Source of the DNA: a bacterium
GTDB taxonomy: Bacteria; Bdellovibrionota_C; UBA2361; OMII01
Assembly (NCBI GenBank): GCA_017853915.1
Contig: JAFMIS010000086.1
Coordinates: 1 to 8,902 of the forward strand
Length of the DNA: 8,902 nt
Direction: 5' to 3'
This document shows positions 1 to 5,279 of this stretch, piece by piece. Numbering within the stretch: the stretch's first letter is position 1; each line of letters opens with the position of its first letter. The notes under the pieces were generated by a model. It saw only the letters and a program-made list of their open reading frames with translations, did not search any database and had not been told where the DNA came from. A program made the translations under genes and the position numbers.

Positions 1-324
1 TGTTGCGGAGCATGTTGCAAGACGTTTCCCGTTCTAGTTTCAATCGGTGATGCGCACAGAGAGCCCCGTGTTCGCGCTGAGGGGCGGCATGTGCCGGATT
101 GGCAGCGCACGGAGGAGTGGACTTATCAGCTTCATCCGTTACCATTTCTCTCCTCGTGCTGCTTCTTGCGATCGGATAATCACTGTGATGTGTACGAGAC
201 CAGGCCCGACGTGTGTCGACGCTTCACAGCTGGCAGCGCCGAATGTACTGAGGCTCGTGAGCGAGTGGGATTACAACCGCTTGCCTACGCATTTGATGAG
301 TCTCGCTCCCGCGAGCGTCGATAG
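1..324 (+). CDS. YkgJ-family cysteine-cluster protein, 5'-truncated by the window edge
   Basis: The frame is open from base 1 to the TAG at 322-324 and gives 107 residues without a start, so the N-terminus lies outside the window. The fragment opens with CCGACC, whose residues 2-6 fit the end of the CxxCxxCC signature of the YkgJ / UPF0153 zinc- or iron-chelating family. A second family block lies at residues 62-75: CDVYETRPDVCRRF, matching the C-x-Y-x-x-RP-x-x-CR-x-F core, followed by an acid/Cys segment (SAECTEARERVGL) typical of these proteins. Further cysteines are at 53, 54 and 82. Members are small cytosolic proteins thought to bind a metal or Fe-S cluster; their role is mostly unknown. 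The gene converges on the cytochrome gene with 47 bp between the stops. Confidence 0.85.
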   Translation, partial: CCGACCKTFPVLVSIGDAHREPRVRAEGRHVPDWQRTEEWTYQLHPLPFLSSCCFLRSDNHCDVYETRPDVCRRFTAGSAECTEARERVGLQPLAYAFDESRSRERR

Positions 325-330
325 TCGCTC
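302..330. repeat. Overlapping short hairpins across the end of the YkgJ gene
   Basis: Two mutually exclusive foldbacks overlap here: CTCGC (302-306) with GCGAG (311-315), and GAGCG (313-317) with CGCTC (326-330), the second spanning the TAG stop. They sit between two converging genes and could help end transcription. There is no T-run after them and the stems are only 5 bp, so terminator function is uncertain. Confidence 0.3.
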
Positions 331-371
331 GTGAGGGACAATGTCATGAAATACATGCTCGGGAATTAGTT

Positions 372-1547
372 TTAGGACTCAGGATCGATCGAACCCGCGG
401 AGGACTTAACAAAATTATTCAATCCCTGTTCCCCGTACGCTTTGCGTCGAAGACTCTCAAGGTGCAGCTTGATATCCGATGGAATGCTGATGCCGGCGGT
501 TCCCGAGTAGTCATCAATAATGTGATCCCGGTAGGCCCGGTAAGAAGCTTTGGCGTCACTTGAGCCTGGGAATTCAGATATGCATCGCTCCAAGTACAGC
601 TCAGACCAGTCCTCGGCAAAGAAGAGAGGTAATCGAAGGTAGGCATAGCCAAGTAGGTAGAGGGCGCGAGATTTCTGAGAGGATTTGAGCGACCCGCTAT
701 CGATCTGATCATGCAGGATTGCAGTACCTCTCAGCAGCGCTACGTCGTTTTGGGACACATCAGGGGTTTCGGTTGTTCCCGAGATTATCAAACGCTCAGC
801 GACAACAAGTGGTTTCGATTGTGTTGAGGTCTTTTCCTGTCCCCATGAGGTTAACTCCGAGATCCAGCTCTCCACCTCACGCTTATTTTCCTCGGGTAGC
901 TCAGAGGTAGCTGATATTCCTTTGAAGAGCTCAGCACCCTCACGAGGGTTTCGAGAGATACGAGTTTGAATGAGTAGGAGGCTGCGTAGCGCCTCATCAT
1001 AATTAAAGCGGTATTCCGGGTCTTTGAGTACTTCAAGAAATTTCTTCTGAGCCGCGGAGAATTGACGCGTCGCTAAGAGGAACCGTCCTTGATTGAGCGC
1101 ATCGAGAGACGAATCAACTACATCGTTGTTCGAATAGTGACTTGAGACCTTGTAGGTAGCGTGACATGTGAAACAATCGCTCGGTAGTTTCCTTAGTCGC
1201 CACCACGCATAGGATACTTTACCCTCCGAAAGTCGTCGGGCACTGTCATCCAAGAGGTCCGTGACAAGCGAGACGTTCTCTGAGAATCCAGGCAGGTCTT
1301 TGTAGCGACTCGGAATCCTGTCAAGTTGGTGAAAGTTTTTGCGCAATTCTTGAAGCAGCTCGGAGACCTTTTCCCTGTTGTCTGGCTCGCTAAATCGCTC
1401 CTGATCAACAATATACGGCTGAATGGACCGAAAAGCAGAGAGGAGGGAGTCCATATTCTGACGAACATCCTGAGCGGCGGATGGTGATATGAAACCGGAT
1501 AGAGCAGTGATGAGAGAGAGCAGGAGAGTAGAGAAGTATCGATTCAT
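372..1547 (-). CDS. Exported mono-haem c-type cytochrome with TPR-like C-terminal half
   Basis: 391 residues. I chose the ATG at 1547 rather than the upstream ATG at 1712 because it is preceded by GGGAGG with a 7-nt spacer and begins a clear Sec signal peptide (residues 1-25, MNRYFSTLLLSLITALSGF, cleavage near SAA-Q). Residues 27-140 are helical and carry one haem motif, CFTCH, at 125-129. One CXXCH near the end of a helical domain resembles class II (cytochrome c'/c556-like) cytochromes. Residues about 145-390 look like TPR-type helical repeats (for example GRFLLATRQFSAAQKKFLEV), suggesting a protein-interaction or scaffold part. The product should be a periplasmic haem protein; partner and redox role are unknown. 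It is divergent from the CDGSH gene, and a -10-like TATACT lies 28 nt upstream of the start. Class assignment is by motif and position only. Confidence 0.75.
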   Translation of the reverse strand: MNRYFSTLLLSLITALSGFISPSAAQDVRQNMDSLLSAFRSIQPYIVDQERFSEPDNREKVSELLQELRKNFHQLDRIPSRYKDLPGFSENVSLVTDLLDDSARRLSEGKVSYAWWRLRKLPSDCFTCHATYKVSSHYSNNDVVDSSLDALNQGRFLLATRQFSAAQKKFLEVLKDPEYRFNYDEALRSLLLIQTRISRNPREGAELFKGISATSELPEENKREVESWISELTSWGQEKTSTQSKPLVVAERLIISGTTETPDVSQNDVALLRGTAILHDQIDSGSLKSSQKSRALYLLGYAYLRLPLFFAEDWSELYLERCISEFPGSSDAKASYRAYRDHIIDDYSGTAGISIPSDIKLHLESLRRKAYGEQGLNNFVKSSAGSIDPES

Positions 1548-1574
1548 ACAGGTTCCTCCCAGACTGATGCCGGT

Positions 1575-1603
1575 AGTATAGTCCCCTCTGCTGTGAACTA
1601 CTA
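1575..1603 (-). promoter_or_regulatory. Candidate promoter of the cytochrome gene
   Basis: Reading the minus strand, TATACT (1575-1580) is one base from the -10 consensus. A start near 1568 would give a short leader that contains the GGGAGG ribosome-binding site. At 17 bp spacing the -35 position reads TAGTAG, a poor match, so an activator or an alternative sigma factor may be needed, or the call may be wrong. Confidence 0.35.
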
Positions 1604-1633
1604 GCGATTTGTAGAAGACAGCACAGGAAGGGG

Positions 1634-1662
1634 TTGAAGCGGGGACGTGGGCATTGGATACT
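1634..1662 (+). promoter_or_regulatory. Candidate promoter of the CDGSH gene
   Basis: TTGAAG (1634-1639) and GATACT (1657-1662) are separated by exactly 17 bp; each matches 4 of 6 bases of the sigma-70 consensus. It would give a leader of roughly 60 nt. It lies back to back with the cytochrome promoter in a 183-bp divergent region. Confidence 0.3.
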
Positions 1663-1730
1663 TGTAATGGCTTCACAACGGCTCTGTCGCGAGGCTGTGT
1701 TTCAAGAAACAACCGCTATGAGGAAGGGAT

Positions 1731-1961
1731 ATGAGCGATAACAAGGTTATTATTACGATCAAGAATAACGGTTCAATCCGCGTTGAAGGCACGAACTTTG
1801 AGATTCGAGACGCTGCTGGTGGCGTGTTCAACCTTAATGGTCGGGAGGTGGTTTCGATCTGTCGATGTGGAGCCTCTCAAAAGCAGCCCTTTTGTGATGG
1901 CAGTCATAGTGCGTGCGGCTTTAAGTCAGAAGTTACTGCTTTTGAACTGCCTCCGAAGTAG
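1731..1961 (+). CDS. CDGSH-type iron-sulfur domain protein
   Basis: A 76-residue protein with the complete CDGSH signature: C44-R-C46-G-A-S49-Q-K-Q-P53-F-C55-D-G-S-H59. Three Cys and one His bind a redox-active, pH-labile [2Fe-2S] cluster in this family (mitoNEET relatives). It has no signal peptide or membrane anchor, so it is probably cytosolic. Bacterial single-domain CDGSH proteins are small electron-transfer or cluster-transfer proteins of unsettled function. The ATG has AGGAAGGG just upstream at 1721-1728. It is transcribed away from the haem protein gene, which may reflect joint redox or iron-linked control (inference). The stop is TAG. The fold assignment is very secure; the partner is unknown. 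Confidence 0.93.
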   Translation: MSDNKVIITIKNNGSIRVEGTNFEIRDAAGGVFNLNGREVVSICRCGASQKQPFCDGSHSACGFKSEVTAFELPPK

Positions 1962-1985
1962 CCTGGCTGTGTACAAAGGTACAAA

Positions 1986-2014
1986 GCGCCTCTGGGCGCA
2001 TCTCGGGTGATGCG
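1986..2014 (+). terminator. Short hairpins after the CDGSH gene
   Basis: GCGCC (1986-1990) pairs with GGCGC (1995-1999) around a TCTG loop, and CGCATC (1997-2002) pairs with GATGCG (2009-2014) around a 6-nt loop. The two overlap by three bases, so only one can form fully at a time. They begin 24 nt after the stop. No T-run follows, so a classical intrinsic terminator is not shown. Confidence 0.3.
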
Positions 2015-2028
2015 AGTGTCGCCGAGTG

Positions 2029-2093
2029 CTATAGTGATGCGCACAAATCATTGCCAGTGAAAATGGCAGGACGATTGCCATCAATCACTATAG
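2029..2093. repeat. 65-nt structured inverted repeat upstream of the holin-like gene
   Basis: A perfect 10-bp outer stem, CTATAGTGAT (2029-2038) with ATCACTATAG (2084-2093), encloses symmetric 7-nt internal loops, a 4-bp AATC/GATT stem (2046-2049 with 2073-2076) and a 5-bp TGCCA/TGGCA stem (2052-2056 with 2064-2068) around a 7-nt loop. It ends 104 nt before the start codon of the holin-like gene, so it may be an RNA leader element or an operator. It does not match a riboswitch class I recognise. Confidence 0.55.
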
Positions 2094-2104
2094 GTTGTTG
2101 TTTT

Positions 2105-2175
2105 GATTCGCCTCCGCGAATCGATAGCGTGTTCGAAAAGACGGGATTCCGCCACGTGCTTTTAGAAAACGCTAT
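2105..2175. repeat. 71-bp two-hairpin repeat, copy A
   Basis: The left part is a perfect 7-bp hairpin, GATTCGC-CTCC-GCGAATC (2105-2122). The right part (2124-2175, 52 nt) is a hairpin with ATAGCG at its foot and a stem of 17 positions, two of them mismatched. A second copy with the same 19 + 52 nt layout lies at 2817-2887: 17/19 identical in the first part, 38/52 in the second. It ends 22 bp before the holin-like start codon, so it probably lies in that gene's leader. Confidence 0.7.
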
Positions 2176-2197
2176 ATCCAGTGAGCGAGGGGTTCGT

Positions 2198-2575
2198 ATG
2201 CCGATAATAGAGCTGGTTTTTACCTCCGTGATGTTTCGATGGATCGTCACTACCTTAGCAGTATGGGTGGCAGTGGAGCTTGTGCCGGGCGTGCGCTACG
2301 ATCGATGGCAGACGTTAGCAGCAGCAGCGCTGATTCTGGGCGTCCTCAATACTTTCGTCAAACCACTCCTGGCGCTGTGTACGCTTCCCCTTATTATTTT
2401 TTCATTCGGCCTATTCTTGGTGTGTATCAACGCGCTGCTACTGCAATGGACGGCAGCGCTGGTGCGGGGCTTTTCAGTGGAGAGCTGGGGTGCCGCGTTC
2501 CTGGCGAGCATTATTATTAGTCTCGTATCCATGCTCTTTGGTGGATGGCACGTCGTGCGGTTGTATTATCCCTAA
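2198..2575 (+). CDS. Phage holin family 4 / YvlD-like small membrane protein
   Basis: 125 residues. The ATG at 2198 is chosen over the in-frame ATG at 2051 because GAGGGG (2187-2192) stands 5 nt before it, the protein family begins here, and the longer frame would translate the hairpin repeat. Four hydrophobic segments lie near residues 10-30, 38-55, 57-82 and 96-115. The family hallmark is present: an LG-x-x-N-x-x-x-KP block (residues 47-56), an LPL turn near 63-65, and GLFLVCINALLL near 71-82. Proteins of this PF04020-type family are widespread chromosomal inner-membrane proteins. Despite the name, most are not known to lyse cells, and their function is unknown. No phage gene is nearby. The stop is TAA, followed by a strong hairpin. 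Confidence 0.88.
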   Translation: MPIIELVFTSVMFRWIVTTLAVWVAVELVPGVRYDRWQTLAAAALILGVLNTFVKPLLALCTLPLIIFSFGLFLVCINALLLQWTAALVRGFSVESWGAAFLASIIISLVSMLFGGWHVVRLYYP

Positions 2576-2601
2576 AGGCTCGCTTTTATTTGGCTGTATC
2601 G

Positions 2602-2638
2602 GGGGTACTTTGCCAGATGTACCGGAGGCAAAGTCCCC
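2602..2638 (+). terminator. Strong hairpin after the holin-like gene
   Basis: GGGG-T-ACTTTGCC (2602-2614) pairs with GGCAAAGTCCCC (2627-2638): 12 base pairs with one bulged T and a 12-nt loop, starting 26 nt after the TAA. The bases that follow are only mildly A/T-rich (CTAGTATTTAAAC), so it is a plausible but not textbook terminator. Confidence 0.5.
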
Positions 2639-3067
2639 TAGTATTTAAACTATTATCCTCAGCACGCGACTCCGCCGGCCCATCTCCGATCAGAAGGGCA
2701 TGTCAAAGCAAATGAAATACCCCCCGCCACATGGCGGTGTCCTCTTCTGCACTTTTAGCGTTGGTGCCAAGGTCACTACAAGAAACTCCAAGCCCCCATG
2801 CCTGACGATGTATGATGATTCGCCTCCACAAATCGATAGCGTTTTCCAAAAGCCGGAACTTCGCTACTGACTTGTGGAAAGTGCTATACCATGAGTCTAA
2901 CATCAGTCGGTGTTTCTATGACTGTGAATCACCAATAATCCGAACCTCGGAGGGTCGAATCATCGCGCGCGAGGTGTCGTTGAATTTGGGGATAGGTGGC
3001 GGAGCTCTTAAATCAGCGTTCCGTACCAACTGTGTCACCTGAATGGCGCTTGTGATGCAATACCACG
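2639..3067. other. Gene-free stretch between holin-like and DUF4397 genes
   Basis: No frame here shows recognisable protein similarity, a good ribosome-binding site or a signal peptide. Visible structure is a 6-bp foldback CCGCCA-CA-TGGCGG at 2724-2737 and copy B of the 71-bp repeat. The short open frames on both strands overlap each other and the repeat. Confidence 0.5.
2817..2887. repeat. 71-bp two-hairpin repeat, copy B
   Basis: Same architecture as copy A at 2105-2175. The small hairpin arm GATTCGC (2817-2823) now faces ACAAATC; on the complementary strand the two changed positions are G-U wobbles, so a minus-strand RNA could still fold. The 52-nt hairpin keeps ATAGCGTTTTCCA (2836-2848) against TGGAAAGTGCTAT (2875-2887), 13 positions of which two are G-T. 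There is no gene directly downstream, so the repeat does not depend on the holin-like gene. Confidence 0.7.
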
Positions 3068-3130
3068 CGCGCGTTCCTGGCGCGGCACGAGGCAAAACCC
3101 AACCCTCGACAGGTAGGTTTTGCCTCGTGC
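3068..3130 (-). terminator. Tandem hairpins, including a perfect 15-bp stem
   Basis: GCACGAGGCAAAACC (3085-3099) and GGTTTTGCCTCGTGC (3116-3130) are perfect reverse complements around a 16-nt loop. Directly beside it, CGCGC (3068-3072) pairs with GCGCG (3080-3084). Reading the minus strand, the long stem starts 11 nt after the TGA at 3142-3144, the second stop of the DUF4397 frame. That suits transcription termination or 3'-end protection for that gene. No U-run follows, so it may need another factor. Confidence 0.55.
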
Positions 3131-3141
3131 GGGCCCGTTCC

Positions 3142-3276
3142 TCAGTCAAAGACCCAATCAAGGTTGGCTGAGCCACGACACGACGAATGCAGCAGACCCC
3201 GACATCGGATTGCCCCGGCCCATCGTCCACCATGACTCGCTCCATTAGCCTTGACGAACCGTTTGGTTGCATCATC
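3142..3276 (-). other. In-frame continuation of the DUF4397 gene beyond its TGA
   Basis: Directly after the TGA at 3277-3279 the same frame stays open for 44 codons, starting DDATKRFVKANGASHGGRWA and ending DWVFD, then a second TGA at 3142-3144. The residues look protein-like and add two cysteines (AIRC and SSCRG). The upstream sequence ends SPKDNFLIY, a place where tryptophan (TGG) would fit well. The segment stops right before the 15-bp hairpin. This suggests the ancestral gene ended here, and that the first TGA is a nonsense mutation or is read through. Confidence 0.5.
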
Positions 3277-4605
3277 TCAGTAGATGAGGAAGTTGTCTTT
3301 CGGACTTGACCAAGCGAGTGAGTCGCTACTCAGGTGTTCAAGGAACCCAGCCAGGTTACACGCCCTGTTGAGCGTTCCAAGGGTTGGTTTGTAATTTGTC
3401 CCCGCACCGGGCCACTCGGGCATTCTTGCCGCGAAGCGCGAGCGAGCGGCGTTGTACTGCACGGTCGAGGTGCTGCCAGTCGCGCTATGATTAACCACCG
3501 AGCTTGGATGACCGCAGATGATTTCGCATGGCACGCATGTATCTTTTCCGCGGCATCGATAGCCTGGAAGAGCATCTCCATTTGCCTTTCTCCCCTCAGC
3601 TAGCTTGATACAGCTGGCTGCGGGTACAATCGGAGCCGCAGGTGTTGTGCAGACTGGGTTTGGAATAGGCGTTGGAGTGCTACAGGGTGAGCTTGGAAGC
3701 GCACATCCCGAGGTTGGCGAGGCGACTGGTGGGGGCACGCTCGTAGCGGTTGCAGTCGCCGTCACAGTGACGGTGGGAGTTGCTGTCGCGGTATTTGCAA
3801 CAATGACACCACACGTCGCTACGCTTGATGGTGTCGGCGTGCAGACTGGGGCGAACTGGATGGGGTTTGCTCGATTCGGGCTAAACGCAGAGAACCCCGC
3901 GGTCGCAGAGCCAACTACGTACAACACGCGACGTGCTGTTGTAATCTGGCCCCTGACCTGAATGATCGCCCGTCTCTCAGAGGCCTGGTGTACGCGACCA
4001 GTGTTGAGTATCAGCCGATAGCTGCGCTTAGTCGAACGAGCCGTAGCCTGTGCGACCGATACGGAATATGCGAGTTCCTCCCCGTTATTAAGAGTTCCCA
4101 AAGGTAGCGCGATTGTTGAACCCTGAGCGTGTCGCCTGCGAAGCTCAAGCCGAGCCTGTATACCGCCAGCTCGTGCTACGTGGCGAAGCAATAGTCCAGG
4201 GCTCGACACAGCAAGCCCGCCGGCATCTTGAAACAGCGCCAACTGAGCGCTCCCAGTGTCACTGAGGCTAGCGACGAGCGAAAAGGAGGAGTCCTGGTTA
4301 TCCGGTGAGATCAGGATCGATTGCTCAATTATCGGCGTTCCCGCACAGTCAATCGTTGAGCTGGGGAATACTCTCACGGCGTATACCCCAGCGCCAAGCT
4401 CAACAGTCGCCGATTGCTTAAAGGTGATGCTCTTAAACGCGCACGCTCCATTCACCGATACGTCTACCGGCAGTTCCTGAGCCAGACCAATGTCCCTTCC
4501 GTCGATGGCATGCACGATGGAGACCTGGGCTGCCTCAACGGTTGAGACTGAGAGTGTCCCTGCTATTAAAAGAGCGCACACGATTTGCGTTGCTGATTTG
4601 ATCAT
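3277..4605 (-). CDS. Exported DUF4397-like protein with Thr/Pro linker and Cys-rich C-terminus
   Basis: 442 residues to the first stop. The ATG at 4605 is chosen because AGGAGG (4613-4618) stands 7 nt upstream and a Sec signal peptide starts there (residues 1-25, MIKSATQIVCALLIAGTL, cleavage near VEA-AQ). Residues 27-240 resemble DUF4397: a VSIVHAIDGRDIG opening, a PVDVSVNG strand, and GAGVYAVRVFPSS. Residues 253-330 are a low-complexity Thr/Ala/Pro linker. Residues 331-442 form a Cys-rich domain (C332, C351, C357, C360, C364, C416) ending SSPKDNFLIY. DUF4397 proteins are envelope or secreted proteins of unknown function, and this one is probably surface-exposed. It is a monocistronic minus-strand gene. 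The TGA stop is odd because the frame continues sensibly to 3142; the full form would be 487 residues. Export is well supported, DUF4397 moderately. Confidence 0.75.
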   Translation of the reverse strand: MIKSATQIVCALLIAGTLSVSTVEAAQVSIVHAIDGRDIGLAQELPVDVSVNGACAFKSITFKQSATVELGAGVYAVRVFPSSTIDCAGTPIIEQSILISPDNQDSSFSLVASLSDTGSAQLALFQDAGGLAVSSPGLLLRHVARAGGIQARLELRRRHAQGSTIALPLGTLNNGEELAYSVSVAQATARSTKRSYRLILNTGRVHQASERRAIIQVRGQITTARRVLYVVGSATAGFSAFSPNRANPIQFAPVCTPTPSSVATCGVIVANTATATPTVTVTATATATSVPPPVASPTSGCALPSSPCSTPTPIPNPVCTTPAAPIVPAASCIKLAEGRKANGDALPGYRCRGKDTCVPCEIICGHPSSVVNHSATGSTSTVQYNAARSRFAARMPEWPGAGTNYKPTLGTLNRACNLAGFLEHLSSDSLAWSSPKDNFLIY

Positions 4606-4662
4606 ACGAATTCCTCCTCGTATAAGGGCAAAGTCTTTTCCCGCCCAAGCATTCAAAACTTC

Positions 4663-4691
4663 GCTCTATTAGCGTTTCCGACGTTAGTCAA
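4663..4691 (-). promoter_or_regulatory. Candidate promoter of the DUF4397 gene
   Basis: On the minus strand TTGACT (4686-4691) matches 5 of 6 bases of the -35 consensus. The -10 at 17-bp spacing reads TAGAGC (4663-4668), a weak match; TAATAG lies three bases closer. The box pair is about 60 nt upstream of the ATG. Confidence 0.25.
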
Positions 4692-5177
4692 GCAAACGGC
4701 CGCCCAACGAGACAAAGCAATCAACTCAAAAGTTGTTGTCCCGCTGACTCGCCTGATTTGTTTTAGTCGAAGTGATCAAAGCAGGCTACGAATGAGGAGT
4801 GCCAAGCGCGGTCCGTTCGAGTGGATTTATTGCCCCAGGGGAGACATCGCACACGGCGAACCTCCTTTGAGGTTTGCTTCTGTTCGATAGCTGCACCTCA
4901 ATTCGCCTCACACCCGAAGAGAACTCGTGAATATATGTGACTCGATCGGTCGGTTCTGGATACAGCGATCAGCCTACCCATGGGGCTGCCCGGGGCGCAT
5001 TTCAGGGCCTTTGTACACGGCTCTGCATACGCAGTAGCTTCCGGTGAGGGAATAGGCTTTAGAAGCGCTGTCCAAGGTGTCTGATATATGAGTATGGTGG
5101 CGATGCATGAATCCTGGCGCCACCGCATCATGACCAAGCGGGGGTGGATTTACGTTTTTCATGCTTGGAAATTTCAT
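4692..5177. other. Gene-free stretch between DUF4397 and porin genes
   Basis: I see no convincing gene. Two overlapping minus-strand frames of 76-79 codons (4898-5137, 4974-5204) lack ribosome-binding sites and recognisable motifs. A 9-bp hairpin with one G-T pair, GCGAACCTC-CTTT-GAGGTTTGC, lies at 4856-4877 with TTCTGTT after it on the plus strand. It could act as a terminator, although no plus-strand gene precedes it. Confidence 0.45.
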
Positions 5178-5254
5178 ACGCGGCCTGATCATCCCCGGAG
5201 GCATGCCGCGTCAGCATGTGTTGGTGGGCTGCTAGGCACCGACTAGCAAGCACC
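5178..5254 (-). terminator. Two hairpins downstream of the porin gene
   Basis: Reading the minus strand after the porin stop, the first foldback pairs TGCTAG (5230-5235) with CTAGCA (5243-5248), reinforced by GGTG (5223-5226) and CACC (5251-5254). The second pairs ACGCGGC (5178-5184) with GCCGCGT (5205-5211). They start 25 and 68 nt past the stop. Neither has a U-run, so a termination role is inferred from position. Confidence 0.3.
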
Positions 5255-5279
5255 TCCCGTCACCGTTGAAATCTAAGTC

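Noticed and set aside
2916..3275. 119-codon minus-strand frame starting 1 nt after the DUF4397 TGA, as if translationally coupled
   Set aside because: It has no ribosome-binding site, no recognisable motif, and runs through the perfect 15-bp hairpin. The other frame, continuous with the DUF4397 gene, explains the first part better.
4881..4920. Possible third copy of the 71-bp repeat (shares ATTCGCCTC and TTCGATAGC)
   Set aside because: The shared words are short, in the wrong order relative to the two true copies, and no hairpin partner is present.
4898..5204. Two overlapping minus-strand frames (79 and 76 codons)
   Set aside because: No ribosome-binding site, odd composition, mutual overlap and no similarity that I recognise.
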